Of a DNA stretch of 64,000 nt, positions 1 to 8,685 are shown piece after piece; the first letter of the stretch is position 1, and each line of letters opens with the position of its first letter. The notes under the pieces are model-generated. The model searched no databases. It was not told the DNA's origin and worked only from the letters and a program-made list of their open reading frames with translations. This DNA comes from Lactobacillus gallinarum DSM 10532 = JCM 2011 (GTDB lineage: Bacteria > Bacillota > Bacilli > Lactobacillales > Lactobacillaceae): assembly GCF_001434975.1 (NCBI RefSeq), contig NZ_AZEL01000050.1, forward strand, positions 74,117-138,116. The letters are read 5' to 3'. Made by a program: the position numbers and the translations under genes.

Positions 1-978
1 CGCTGGTTAGCAATTATAATCATGCCTGCAATTTTATCGGTGACGTGGTACATACTTTTTCACAATATTTTGTGTTATGTCAGTTTTAAATTAGGCATTA
101 TCGTTTTATTTGGACTTATTTTGCTAGTAATGGACTTACCAGTCGCAGTGGTAGCGATAGGGCAAATGCAAAATTGGTTTGGCCGCTTAATTGCAGCTTG
201 ATACTTTGACATGGTGCTCTTGTCATCGACAGCGATTGAATTAAAGCCGCAAAGGATTAACGTCTTGATTTCTTTCGGTTTGATGGCTGGAGTAGCTGCA
301 TTTTTAGCAGCAATGCTGATTGCAAAATGTTGGGGCTTTAGCTTCAATCCTGATTTAAAATGGCATAAGTCTAGTAACTGGTCGAATGTGACATTTATCT
401 TATTACTTCTATTCTGTATTGTCTTTGCCTTCTGGGCAGAGTTTTGCGAAAAAGGAAATAATCTAGTAGAAATCTTATTCAAACCAGATTTTGATCCGTT
501 GAAACCAACTTGGGCATCGTTTTGTAGAGCCTTAGAAGCAGGTGTCTTTGAAGAAACCAACCGCTATTTGACGATCTTAGCTTTGATAGTTGGCTTTGCT
601 AACAGTAAATATCGAGTTCAGATCACTGTGATTGTTAGTGCGGTTGTCTTTGGCTTGTTGCATTTTACTAATTTAGGCGGTCAGGATTTTGCGGCGACCT
701 TGAACCAAGTAATCTATGCCGCAGCGTTGGGCTTAGTTCTAGCTATCCTATATTTATATACTGGCAAATTGTGGTTACCGATGCTGTATCACTTTGGCGT
801 TGATTTTTTGAATTATGCAGTTAATGGTGGAATTAAAGCACAGGTTTGGTCAGGCACTCTTAGTGATTGGGTCAGCTCGCTTGTTTCAATTGTAGTTCCA
901 GTAGCTATTGCGATTTGGATGATGACGGGCAAGAGAAAATTAGTCATATATGAAAATATTGAGCGCTTGTTAGGCTAG
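1..978 (+). pseudogene. CPBP-family intramembrane protease, interrupted by in-frame TGA, 5' end outside window
   Basis: Frame 1 is open from the window edge to a TGA at 199-201 and continues in the same frame to the TAA/TAG-type stop at 978. The part before the stop encodes about 66 mostly hydrophobic residues. The part after it, from an ATG at 211, carries the three CPBP (CAAX protease/bacteriocin-processing) motifs: EExxR in GVFEETNRYL, a conserved His in FGLLHFTN, and HxxxD in YHFGVDFLN. No Shine-Dalgarno precedes ATG 211, so I read the two parts as one multi-pass membrane protein with a nonsense change, possibly TGG to TGA. The family includes putative intramembrane glutamic proteases, some for bacteriocin self-immunity. 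A separate downstream product starting at 211 would keep the motifs but lose the N-terminal helices. Confidence 0.7.
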
Positions 979-986
979 AATAATAT

Positions 987-1026
987 AAAAAAACAGGATT
1001 TAGCATATGCTAAGTCCAGTTTTTTC
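987..1026. terminator. bidirectional terminator
   Basis: A long hairpin centred on TTAGCATATGCTAA with A-rich 5' and T-rich 3' flanks separates the CPBP gene from the convergent HAD gene. It can serve both strands. Confidence 0.75.
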
Positions 1027-1028
1027 GT

Positions 1029-1835
1029 TTATAAGAATTTTTCAAAAGCCTTACTAATACCATCTTCATCATTTGAAGCAGTAACATAATCAGCGTGTTC
1101 TTTAGCGACTGGACTGCCGTTACCCATGCAGACCGCTGTTCCTGCAAATTCAAACATCGTTAAGTCGTTACGCTCATCACCAATTGCCATTACTTCATCT
1201 GGCTTAATTCCTAATTTTTCAGTTAATTCCTTTAAGCCGTTATCTTTGCTGACGCCAGGATGCAATAATTCAAGAAAACATGAATCAGCGCGAACTACAT
1301 ATAAATCCTTTTCAAATTCTTGGCTAATTTTTTCTTCCCATTGATCAATTAATTGTTCTTTGCCTACAAAGCATCCCTTAGCTATTTCAAAATCAGCAGG
1401 CAATTCATCCGGCTGGCGAATATATAATGTAGCAGAATTTTCGTAAGCTTGTGTGTAGATCATCAAATCAACGTCATGATCTCCAGTAATGATCTTTGAA
1501 TCAGGAGATACGACATTGAATGGAATGTGATGTTTCTTACCGAAATCGTACATTTTGCGATAAAACTTGTTTGAAACCAAATCTTCAGTCATAACTTGAC
1601 CATCTGCAGTTATAGTAATTGCACCATTTAGAGTGATTGCATATTGATCAGGCCCAACTATGCCTAATTCATCCATAAAATGTTTTAAACCTGCGATAGG
1701 ACGACCAGAGCATAATGCGACTTTAATTCCTTGATCTAATGCCTTTTTAACTGCTTCTTTCGTGCTAGGTAAGATTTTACCGTTTGAATCAAGCAAAGTT
1801 CCATCTGTATCTAATGCAATAAATTTAATTGCCAT
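1029..1835 (-). CDS. Cof-type HAD-IIB sugar-phosphate phosphatase
   Basis: A 268-residue cytosolic hydrolase of the Cof/YidA class, which dephosphorylates sugar phosphates and related metabolites; the substrate is unknown here. Motif I reads LDTDGTLLDS rather than the usual DxDGT: the nucleophile Asp and the second Asp are both present. The C-terminal motif IV IGDERNDLTMF and the residues around GVSKDNGL fit the family, as does length. I chose the ATG at 1835 because AAGGAG lies just upstream; an upstream extension to 1910 has no ribosome site and is not family-like. It is divergent from the PTS operon and shares the 520-bp regulatory region with it, so the two may be co-regulated. Confidence 0.9.
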   Translation of the reverse strand: MAIKFIALDTDGTLLDSNGKILPSTKEAVKKALDQGIKVALCSGRPIAGLKHFMDELGIVGPDQYAITLNGAITITADGQVMTEDLVSNKFYRKMYDFGKKHHIPFNVVSPDSKIITGDHDVDLMIYTQAYENSATLYIRQPDELPADFEIAKGCFVGKEQLIDQWEEKISQEFEKDLYVVRADSCFLELLHPGVSKDNGLKELTEKLGIKPDEVMAIGDERNDLTMFEFAGTAVCMGNGSPVAKEHADYVTASNDEDGISKAFEKFL

Positions 1836-1895
1836 AAAGAGCTCCTTATTTTTGGTAATCGCTTTCATTATACCTAAACATGAAGCGTATGAAAA

Positions 1896-2080
1896 TGAAA
1901 TATTTTGCATACATTTAATATGTATATAAATAATAAAATAAATAGCATATTTCTTGACAAACTAAATTGGCATGTAAACTTTTTGCTTGAACATACGCTA
2001 TAAAGGGCACAAAAATATTTCATTTGATTAAATATGCTAAAAAAATATCTGAAATATATTTCAGGCGATGAAATATTATT
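1896..2080. promoter_or_regulatory. cluster of TGAAATAT operator-like repeats
   Basis: Four related sites lie between the HAD gene and the PTS operon: TGAAATATTTT at 1896-1906, the same 11-mer inverted at 2012-2022, the perfect 16-bp palindrome CTGAAATATATTTCAG at 2049-2064, and TGAAATATTATT at 2069-2080. Dyads with TGAAA half-sites are typical of RpiR-family regulators, and one such regulator is encoded in the adjacent operon. I infer these are its binding sites. The region is AT-rich, so chance matches are possible, but a perfect 16-mer palindrome plus three partial copies in 185 bp is suggestive. Confidence 0.5.
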
Positions 2081-2111
2081 TTAATACCTTGAAACAGCTT
2101 TTCAGCTTTTT

Positions 2112-2125
2112 TAAAAACGCTTACA
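2112..2125 (+). promoter_or_regulatory. cre site (CcpA)
   Basis: TAAAAACGCTTACA matches the Firmicutes cre consensus TGWAARCGYTWNCW at 13 of 14 positions. It overlaps the putative -35 of the PTS operon promoter, so binding by CcpA would be expected to repress. Confidence 0.65.
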
Positions 2126-2148
2126 TAAAAGAAAAACTATGGTATAAA
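2121..2148 (+). promoter_or_regulatory. promoter of PTS operon
   Basis: A -35 TTACAT at 2121-2126 and a -10 TATAAA at 2143-2148 are 16 bp apart. A start near 2155 would give a leader of about 205 nt. Confidence 0.5.
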
Positions 2149-2154
2149 TAAGAA

Positions 2155-2359
2155 TGTAAGCTAGCTGCTGAGATAGAGATAAATCTGAATTTGATATCAC
2201 TTAGATTTTCTATCTTAATCAATTATCTAGAGGAGAAATATTTAGATAAGATCTAGTTGTATGAGCACCTTGCAACTAGTTAGATTTGGTGAAATAGATT
2301 AGGTGTAATACAAGAAACAATTGATTTAGTTTGATTTTTTCTTTCAGGGGTAAATTATT
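2155..2359 (+). other. long structured 5' leader of the PTS operon
   Basis: About 205 nt separate the predicted start from the EIICB gene. Two hairpins are visible: 2171-2215 (outer arms AGATAGA/TCTATCT, inner arms AAATCT/AGATTT) and 2253-2279 (arms CTAGTTG/CAACTAG). A weak T-rich run follows before the ribosome site. I do not recognise a riboswitch or a RAT antiterminator site. A possible 13-codon reading frame from ATG 2261 lacks a well-placed ribosome site. Confidence 0.4.
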
Positions 2360-4240
2360 ATGATGCAAAAGTTTCAGCGGTTTGGGGCCGCAATGTTCGT
2401 CCCAGTTATGCTGTTCTCGTTTGCGGGTATTGTTGTAGCTCTAGGAAGTTTATTCAATAACCCAACTCTGTTTGGCTCAATTGCTAATCCAGGGACGGCA
2501 TGGAACTCAGTTTGGGACACAATTTCAGCTGGTGGTTGGACAGTCTTCAACCAAGAAGGTATTTTGTTTACTGTAGGTTTGCCTATCGGTTTAGCTAATA
2601 AGGCTAGAGGTAGAGCAGCCATGGAAGCAGTTATTGCTTACTTGACTTACAACTACTTCATCGGTGCAATGCTTACCCACTGGGGTGCAGCATTTGGCAT
2701 TCCTAACTTTGACAAGATTCAAATTGTTGCTAACGCTACTAACCACGGTTTAACTAACATTGCTGGTATCAAGACTCTTGACACTAGTATCTTAGGTGCC
2801 TTGGTTGTTGCTTTGATCGTTGTATGGTTACACAACAAGTACTTCGACAAGAAGTTGCCTGACTGGCTTGGTACTTTCCAAGGTTCAACTTATGTCTACG
2901 CTTTAGCATTCTTTGTAATGATTCCTTTAGCACTCATTACTTGCTGGGGCTGGCCAAAAGTTCAAATGGGTATCACCAGCATGCAACACTTCATCGTAGA
3001 TAGTGGATTTATCGGTGTTTGGATTTACCAATTCTTGAACCGTGTATTGATTCCTACTGGTCTTCACCACTTGGTATACATTCCATTCCAATTCGGTCCA
3101 GCCGTTGTTGCCGGCGGTTTGCAACCATACTGGTTGAAGCACCTTGCTGAATACGCTGCAAGTACTAAACCACTTTCACAAATCGCTTCAGTTGAAGGAT
3201 TCCAACTTTACGGTAACGAAAAGGTATTCTTAGTACCATTTATCTGTCTTGCCTTCTACGCAACTGCTAAGAAGAACAAGAAGAAGCAAACTTCAGCTTT
3301 GCTTATCCCAGCTGCTTTAACCTCAGTATTAGCTGGTATTACTGAACCTATCGACTTTACTTACTTGTTTGCAGCTCCTGTACTTTGGGTAATTTACTCA
3401 GTATTGTCAGCTACTATGAACACTGTAATGTGGGCCTTTGGTTTAAGAGGTTTCATGTCAGACGGTGCCATTGGTATTGCATCAATGAACTGGTTACCAC
3501 TTTGGGAAAACCACTGGCATACATATGTAATGCAATTTATCGTTGGTATTATCTTCGGTATTATTACTTACTTCGTATTTAAGATCATGATTGAGAAGTT
3601 TAACTACATCACTCCAGGTCGTGAAGCTGATGACGAAGACGTTAAACTTATCAACAAGAAAGAATACAAGCAAAAGATGGCTGCTAAAGCAGCAGGTAAG
3701 GATGCAAACGACCCTTACATCGCAAGAGCTACTGCATACCTTGACTTATTAGGTGGTGCTTCAAACATTACTGAATTGTCATCATGTGCTACTAGATTAC
3801 GTGTATCTGTTGCTGATCCAAGCAAGGTTGCTCCAGACTCACAATTTAAGGCCAACAAGGCCGTTAACGTTGTTCACCACGGTAAAGCATTACAAGTTAT
3901 TGTTGGTCTTGACGTTCCTCAAGTTTTGGACGAAATGACTCAATTGATGCAACAAAGCGGCAGTGACGCTAAGGTTTCAACTGAACAAGATAATCCATAC
4001 ATTGAGAGAGCTACAGGTATCGTTGACCTTCTTGGTGGTGGCGAAAACATTAAGGATGTAATTGCTTGCTCAACTAGAGTAAGAACTCACGTCTTTGACA
4101 CTAAGAAAGTTGCTCCAGATTCTGAATTCAAGAAGATCGCAGATTCATATGAAGTTCAACACAAGGACAACAACGAAATTGACATTGTTGTTGGATTGGA
4201 TGCCGATCAAGTTGTTGATCAGATGAAACAATTATTATAA
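2360..4240 (+). CDS. PTS glucose/alpha-glucoside-family EIICB with two EIIB domains
   Basis: A 626-residue sugar permease that imports and phosphorylates a hexose or alpha-glucoside. Residues 1-410 form the membrane EIIC domain with the conserved GITEP at 326-330. A basic linker (about 420-450) leads to an EIIB domain with phosphorylatable Cys476 in SSCATRLRV, then to a second EIIB with Cys570 in IACSTRVRT. Each unit begins with a similar DPYI/NPYI xRA segment, which points to tandem duplication. A ribosome site AGGGG precedes the double ATG. EIIA is supplied by the gene at 5615. The family covers glucose, maltose, trehalose-like and other glucosides, so the sugar is not certain. Confidence 0.85.
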   Translation: MMQKFQRFGAAMFVPVMLFSFAGIVVALGSLFNNPTLFGSIANPGTAWNSVWDTISAGGWTVFNQEGILFTVGLPIGLANKARGRAAMEAVIAYLTYNYFIGAMLTHWGAAFGIPNFDKIQIVANATNHGLTNIAGIKTLDTSILGALVVALIVVWLHNKYFDKKLPDWLGTFQGSTYVYALAFFVMIPLALITCWGWPKVQMGITSMQHFIVDSGFIGVWIYQFLNRVLIPTGLHHLVYIPFQFGPAVVAGGLQPYWLKHLAEYAASTKPLSQIASVEGFQLYGNEKVFLVPFICLAFYATAKKNKKKQTSALLIPAALTSVLAGITEPIDFTYLFAAPVLWVIYSVLSATMNTVMWAFGLRGFMSDGAIGIASMNWLPLWENHWHTYVMQFIVGIIFGIITYFVFKIMIEKFNYITPGREADDEDVKLINKKEYKQKMAAKAAGKDANDPYIARATAYLDLLGGASNITELSSCATRLRVSVADPSKVAPDSQFKANKAVNVVHHGKALQVIVGLDVPQVLDEMTQLMQQSGSDAKVSTEQDNPYIERATGIVDLLGGGENIKDVIACSTRVRTHVFDTKKVAPDSEFKKIADSYEVQHKDNNEIDIVVGLDADQVVDQMKQLL

Positions 4241-4241
4241 C

Positions 4242-4255
4242 TGTAAGCGCTTGTG
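4242..4255. promoter_or_regulatory. cre-like palindrome between EIICB and rpiR genes
   Basis: TGTAAGCGCTTGTG, directly after the EIICB stop, matches the cre consensus at 12 of 14 positions and has a symmetric AAGCGCTT core. It could act as a downstream cre or roadblock limiting transcription into the regulator gene. Confidence 0.45.
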
Positions 4256-4301
4256 GTATTATTAATATATAAATTATATATTGATAAGGACACAGGTAAA
4301 T

Positions 4302-5111
4302 ATGGCAAATTTAAGATCGATGGTCTATGAAAATAGTAATAAACTAAACGATTCTGAAAAACAGATAATTCAATTTGTTTTAAATAATCCGAAAGACTGT
4401 AGTAAGTTAAGCCTTGCAAGATTAGCGAAGAAGCTCTATGTATCTGAATCAGCAATATTTCGTTTATGTAAAAAGTTAGGCTTAACTGGCTACAGCGAAT
4501 TGAAATTTGATTTAGCAGAATTGGCTGAATCAAAGCAAAAGCCAATCAAAATTGAAAATAATTTTGCAAGAGAACTCAGTCGAGTAAATGATGACGTTTT
4601 GAAGTATTTTAAGCAACGTGATTTTGATAGCTTATATCATGATCTAGACGATGCTAGTACAGTCTACATCTATTCAACTGGTTGGCAGCAGGAGCTGATT
4701 GCACAGTATCTAGCTCACGAACTATTTATAGTTGGCAAGCATGCAACAGTTTTACCGTCAGCTCTTGATGAATTAAAGGCGGTTAGCCGCTTTGCTAAAA
4801 AAGGCGATATCTTATTCGTAATTTCATTTACGGGTGATAATGAGACAATTAATGAAGAAATTACCAAGCTTGAATTGGTAAACGATAAATTTAGATATGT
4901 TTCATTTACTAATATGAAACAGAATAAATTAGCTTCAATTGTTCAGCATAATATTTATTTCCCAACAATTGCCTTTACTGATGATGCCGATTATAAGAGT
5001 GGCAAAGTAGCCTTTACTCCAGCATATTATTTGATTGATTTGCTTGTTAGTGAATATGTGGCTTGGCAACAGAGCCAAGGAGAGGATGTAGAAGTCAATG
5101 TGGGCAATTAG
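4302..5111 (+). CDS. MurR/RpiR-family transcriptional regulator
   Basis: A 269-residue DNA-binding protein with an N-terminal HTH_6 domain (about residues 1-75, with the helix-turn-helix around LARLAKKLYVSESAIFRLCKKLG) and a C-terminal SIS sugar-phosphate-binding domain (about 110-250). It is most likely the sugar-phosphate-responsive regulator of this PTS operon. I chose ATG 4302; an in-frame TTG at 4281 adds seven residues but has no better ribosome site. The 3' end overlaps the next gene by 14 nt. The TGAAATAT repeats upstream of the operon are candidate targets. Confidence 0.85.
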   Translation: MANLRSMVYENSNKLNDSEKQIIQFVLNNPKDCSKLSLARLAKKLYVSESAIFRLCKKLGLTGYSELKFDLAELAESKQKPIKIENNFARELSRVNDDVLKYFKQRDFDSLYHDLDDASTVYIYSTGWQQELIAQYLAHELFIVGKHATVLPSALDELKAVSRFAKKGDILFVISFTGDNETINEEITKLELVNDKFRYVSFTNMKQNKLASIVQHNIYFPTIAFTDDADYKSGKVAFTPAYYLIDLLVSEYVAWQQSQGEDVEVNVGN

Positions 5112-5595
5112 TAAACAAAAAGTTGAAAACTTTTTTGATCGAATGACCAGAAGCATGAATTTGGATACTAAAAAGATTCTTACTTGGTATTCGTACATCC
5201 TATTCATTGCTCCGCTGTTATTCTGGGCATTGATAGCGTTACGTAGCGGTGCGTCGGATCAATCGATCAAAATGATCGTTATTAAGCAGCCAGCTGTGGC
5301 AATCGTTACTATTATTGCAATCGTTGACTTTGTTCTCGGCTACTATTTGCTGCTAAATAAAAAGCAATTTTTGATTAATCGACAAACTTATCGCTTTTTG
5401 ATGGTAAGTCAACTCATTGGTCAAATTTTGGTTGGCAACTTGCTCTGTGGTGTTTTAGCCATCTTGGGAATGTATAAAGCCAAAACTTTAAAAAAGACAC
5501 AAGATAATATTAGTCCAGTAGTAATTGCTATCTCACTGGTAGCGGCCGTTTTATCGGTACTATGCTTTATGTTGATATTGTTACTTGAATTTTAG
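5098..5595 (+). CDS. small multi-pass membrane protein within the PTS operon
   Basis: A 165-residue protein with about four hydrophobic segments (near residues 31-50, 65-87, 100-125 and 140-163). No catalytic motif is visible and I do not recognise the family. Its start overlaps the end of the rpiR gene by 14 nt, which suggests translational coupling, and the EIIA gene follows 19 nt later. Its position between regulator and EIIA suggests a role tied to the transporter or its sensing, but that is inference only. Confidence 0.75.
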   Translation: MWAISKQKVENFFDRMTRSMNLDTKKILTWYSYILFIAPLLFWALIALRSGASDQSIKMIVIKQPAVAIVTIIAIVDFVLGYYLLLNKKQFLINRQTYRFLMVSQLIGQILVGNLLCGVLAILGMYKAKTLKKTQDNISPVVIAISLVAAVLSVLCFMLILLLEF

Positions 5596-5614
5596 AAATC
5601 TAGAGGTTTAAATT

Positions 5615-6097
5615 ATGTTTAATTTCTTTAAGAAGAATAAAGGTATGGAAGTAGATGCAGTGGTTGATGGCGACATTATGCCAATTACTGATGTAAAAGA
5701 TGATGTTTTCTCAACCAAGATGCTGGGTGATGGTTTTGCAATTAAACCACAAGATAATCAAATTTATGCACCAGTTGACGGTACTATTTCTACACTCTTT
5801 CCAACTAAACACGCCATTGGAATCAAGACAAATAATGGATTAGAAATCTTAATTCACTTAGGTCTTGATACAGTTGAATTAAAAGGTGCTCCATTTACAG
5901 TTAGTGTTAACCAAGGCGATAAAGTTGAAAAGGGTCAGCCTTTAGCCACAATGGATTTCCAAATGATCACTGACAAAGGCTACGATGACAGTTGTATCGT
6001 AGTTTATACCAACATGGATCTTGTAAAGTCAGTTACTCCAATTGAAAAGGGTGCTGTTAAGCATTCCCAAAAAGTACAAACTATTGAATTTAATTAG
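5615..6097 (+). CDS. PTS glucose-family EIIA component
   Basis: A 160-residue cytosolic phosphocarrier of the EIIA-Glc (Crr) family. It takes phosphate from HPr onto His81 in EILIHLGLDTV; the partner His66 lies in KHAIGIKT. The GDGFAIKP and APVDGTI segments are family-typical. An AGAGG ribosome site lies before the ATG. It ends the operon, just before a strong terminator, and presumably serves the two EIIB domains of the EIICB protein at 2360. Confidence 0.92.
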   Translation: MFNFFKKNKGMEVDAVVDGDIMPITDVKDDVFSTKMLGDGFAIKPQDNQIYAPVDGTISTLFPTKHAIGIKTNNGLEILIHLGLDTVELKGAPFTVSVNQGDKVEKGQPLATMDFQMITDKGYDDSCIVVYTNMDLVKSVTPIEKGAVKHSQKVQTIEFN

Positions 6098-6150
6098 TCA
6101 TTTTCCCTCTCAAATAAAATCTTAATAAGACTAATAAAAAAGTAGTTTTA

Positions 6151-6186
6151 AATCCTAGCTTCTAAGGTGAAGCTAGGATTTTTTTG
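6151..6186 (+). terminator. Rho-independent terminator of PTS operon
   Basis: Perfect 12-bp stem AATCCTAGCTTC / GAAGCTAGGATT with a 6-nt loop and a T-rich tail. Confidence 0.93.
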
Positions 6187-6221
6187 TTAAGATAGAAGCA
6201 GAGAAAAGATGAGGAGAAATA

Positions 6222-6488
6222 ATGAAAAGATATCGACCAAATACAAAAGCGGTGCTTATAGGAATTATTTTGATGCTGATTGGAATTTTGTGTTGGGTAA
6301 TTAAGGCCTCGTTTATTCCTAAAGGAGCATTATATTTATTTCCAGTTGGTTTGCTACTAATCTGTGTAGGCGGATTAGAGCTGACCATTACTGCTTTTAT
6401 AGCTATGAGGAAAAATGATTTAGCAATGAGTGCCCACTTAAAAGAAATTGAAGCTCAAAGAAAAAAAGCTGAGGGCAAAAAAGAGTAA
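6222..6488 (+). CDS. small membrane protein with two hydrophobic segments
   Basis: An 88-residue protein with two transmembrane segments (about 10-30 and 36-62) and a charged C-terminal tail rich in Lys and Glu. A good GAGGAG site precedes the ATG. I do not recognise a family and see no catalytic motif. It stands alone between the PTS terminator and the nitroreductase gene and may share a transcript with the latter. Confidence 0.75.
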   Translation: MKRYRPNTKAVLIGIILMLIGILCWVIKASFIPKGALYLFPVGLLLICVGGLELTITAFIAMRKNDLAMSAHLKEIEAQRKKAEGKKE

Positions 6489-6561
6489 AGATAACCTAGA
6501 CCGGTTAAACTATAATATGCATGAATGAAACAGAATAATTTTTTAGAAGGGTAGAATAACA

Positions 6562-7218
6562 ATGGATTTTAAAGAAGTTTTTCAAAAAGAACATGTAACT
6601 CGGAAATTTACTAATAGAAAAGTTCCTGAAAATGCGATTGCCGAAATAATTAAAAAGGCACAACAATCACCCTCATTGCTTAATTCACAGCCTTGGAGAG
6701 CATATGTGTTAGTAGGGGATCCCTTAGAGAAATTTAAACAAGCTTCAATTGAAAATAATGATAATGATATTAAGCCAGATGAAGATTTTGCTTCAATGTT
6801 GTCACTTGATTGGGATGTTTTCCCAAGTAGAAACATGGTTACTATGGGTGCATCTCAAAGTTTTTTCTTTAGAAACAAGTTGCAATTATTTTCACATGCT
6901 AACAAAACAATGTTTAATGCCCCAGCTATTATTTTCTTAACAGTACCTAAGAAATCACCAGCTTGGTCAGTATTTGATTTGGGTATCTTTGCACAGAGTA
7001 TCATGCTTTTAGCTATTAACCGCGGATTGGGGATTATGCCAGCTCACTCAATGGTTTCTTATCCAGATCTTGTTAGAAAATACGCTAAGATTCCTGAAGA
7101 TGAAGCAGTCGGTATGGCTATTGCAATCGGTTATATCGATAAAAATGCGGAAATTAATGATCCGAAATTTATTCCAGCACGTGTGCCTTTTGACAAAATT
7201 TATAAGTTAACAAAATAA
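6562..7218 (+). CDS. nitroreductase-family FMN oxidoreductase
   Basis: A 218-residue flavoprotein that would use NAD(P)H to reduce nitro compounds, quinones or related acceptors. The N-terminal FMN phosphate-binding region (RKFTNRKV), the SPSLLNSQPWRAYV motif, and the C-terminal GLGIMPAHSMVSYP and GMAIAIGY segments are typical. Length is normal. An AAGGG site precedes the ATG. A TATAAT box lies upstream near 6510. The physiological substrate cannot be read from sequence. Confidence 0.88.
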   Translation: MDFKEVFQKEHVTRKFTNRKVPENAIAEIIKKAQQSPSLLNSQPWRAYVLVGDPLEKFKQASIENNDNDIKPDEDFASMLSLDWDVFPSRNMVTMGASQSFFFRNKLQLFSHANKTMFNAPAIIFLTVPKKSPAWSVFDLGIFAQSIMLLAINRGLGIMPAHSMVSYPDLVRKYAKIPEDEAVGMAIAIGYIDKNAEINDPKFIPARVPFDKIYKLTK

Positions 7219-7309
7219 ACCAATTTCACTTGTGCAAAACTGAACTATTATAGTTAATAAATGGTAAAATAGGTTTTAGTAATTAAGTTATAAAAAAGGT
7301 GATAATGCT

Positions 7310-8671
7310 TTGAGTCCAGCTCAGATCGCAACTAATTTAGTTGCAACTTTGTTAATTTTTGTTGTTGCTGCATTCTTTGTTGCTGCAGAGTTTGCTTTAG
7401 TACAAACCAGACCTAGTAAACTTGAAGATATGCTGGCTAAGGGTCAGGGCAATAAAAAGAAACTACAACGTGCGCTTCACATGACGCATAATTTGAATGA
7501 GTATCTTTCAACCACGCAAGTAGGTACTACTCTTGTCGGAGTAGTTTTAGGTTGGTTCTCAGCTGATACATTTGCTGTTATTTTAGCGGATGCATTTCAT
7601 TTAACTCCAATGAATGAATCGCTTATTAAGTCAGTGAGTGCGATTTTGGGTGTGATTCTTTTAACCTATTTGGAAGTTGTATTAACTGAAGTCGTTCCTA
7701 AGAATATTGCTATTGATAAACCTGTAGAGATGATGATGGCAATTGTTACACCACTTCACATTTTCCACACGGTTGTTTATCCATTTGTATGGCTGCTTAA
7801 TACTAGTTCTAATGGAATTCTGAAATTAATGGGTTTTGCCCCAGCTGATGAAGAAAATGAGGTTTATTCTCAATCCGAAATTATTAAGTTGTCACGTAAT
7901 GCGGTGCATGGTGGTTCGCTTGATAAAGAAGACCTCACATACATGGAACGGGCCTTCGAATTAAACGATAAAGTAGCTAAAGATATCATGACTGATAGAA
8001 CACGTTTATCAGTCCTTGATTCTACTGATATTATCGAATATGCCCTTAAAAAATACTTAGAAGAGGGTTACAGCCGTTTTCCAGTAGTTAGGGATAATGA
8101 TAAGGATGATGTAGTAGGATATGTCTATGCTTACGATATTGTCCAACAAAGCCAAGTTGATAGCAGTGTTCCAGTAACTAGAATTATCAGAACAATCATT
8201 ACTGTTCCTGAATCAATGCCAATTCAATATATTTTGCACTTGATGATTTCTAAGCACACTCCAATTGTTTTGGTTGTTGATGAATACGGTGGTACAAGTG
8301 GTATTGTTACTGATAAGGATATTTACGAAGAGCTCTTTGGTTCTGTAAAAGATGAAATTGATGATGTTTCTGATGATTACATCATCAAAGATAAAGAAGG
8401 TAATGTCCATGTTTCTGGTAAGACTACTTTGTATGACTTTGAACGTTACTTCCATATAGATCTGAAGGCGTTTCAAGATAGTGACATCATTACTATTGGT
8501 GGTTATATGATGGAACATTATCCTAACCTTAAGAAGGGTGAAACGATTGAACTAGAAGGTTATAAATTTACGCTTGATAGTATTGAGCAAGGATTTATGC
8601 GTTGGTTTATCGTGGCTCCAATTAATGCTAAAGGTAAAGCCAAAGAAAAAACAGAAAATAGTAAGAAATAG
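7310..8671 (+). CDS. CNNM/CorC (HlyC-type) membrane protein with CBS pair
   Basis: A 453-residue inner-membrane protein, full length for the family linked to magnesium and cobalt homeostasis. An N-terminal DUF21/CNNM domain with about four hydrophobic segments (residues 1-190) is followed by a CBS pair (about 210-335, including VVDEYGGTSGIVT) and a C-terminal CorC/HlyC transporter-associated domain (about 350-435). The start is TTG with an AAGGTG site; the nearby ATG is out of frame and hits TGA. A second, soluble relative lies at 29175. Confidence 0.88.
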   Translation: MSPAQIATNLVATLLIFVVAAFFVAAEFALVQTRPSKLEDMLAKGQGNKKKLQRALHMTHNLNEYLSTTQVGTTLVGVVLGWFSADTFAVILADAFHLTPMNESLIKSVSAILGVILLTYLEVVLTEVVPKNIAIDKPVEMMMAIVTPLHIFHTVVYPFVWLLNTSSNGILKLMGFAPADEENEVYSQSEIIKLSRNAVHGGSLDKEDLTYMERAFELNDKVAKDIMTDRTRLSVLDSTDIIEYALKKYLEEGYSRFPVVRDNDKDDVVGYVYAYDIVQQSQVDSSVPVTRIIRTIITVPESMPIQYILHLMISKHTPIVLVVDEYGGTSGIVTDKDIYEELFGSVKDEIDDVSDDYIIKDKEGNVHVSGKTTLYDFERYFHIDLKAFQDSDIITIGGYMMEHYPNLKKGETIELEGYKFTLDSIEQGFMRWFIVAPINAKGKAKEKTENSKK

Positions 8672-8685
8672 AAACTATTCAGAAG

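Noticed and set aside
75..560. Minus-strand ORF of 161 codons over the CPBP gene
   Set aside because: It is antisense to a frame with clear CPBP motifs, has no family-like sequence and no ribosome site.
2261..2302. 13-codon leader peptide in the PTS leader
   Set aside because: No ribosome site at the right distance; the nearest AGGAG is about 25 nt upstream.
2155..2359. Riboswitch or RAT antiterminator in the PTS leader
   Set aside because: Two hairpins exist but I recognise no conserved riboswitch core, and no BglG-type antiterminator gene is nearby.
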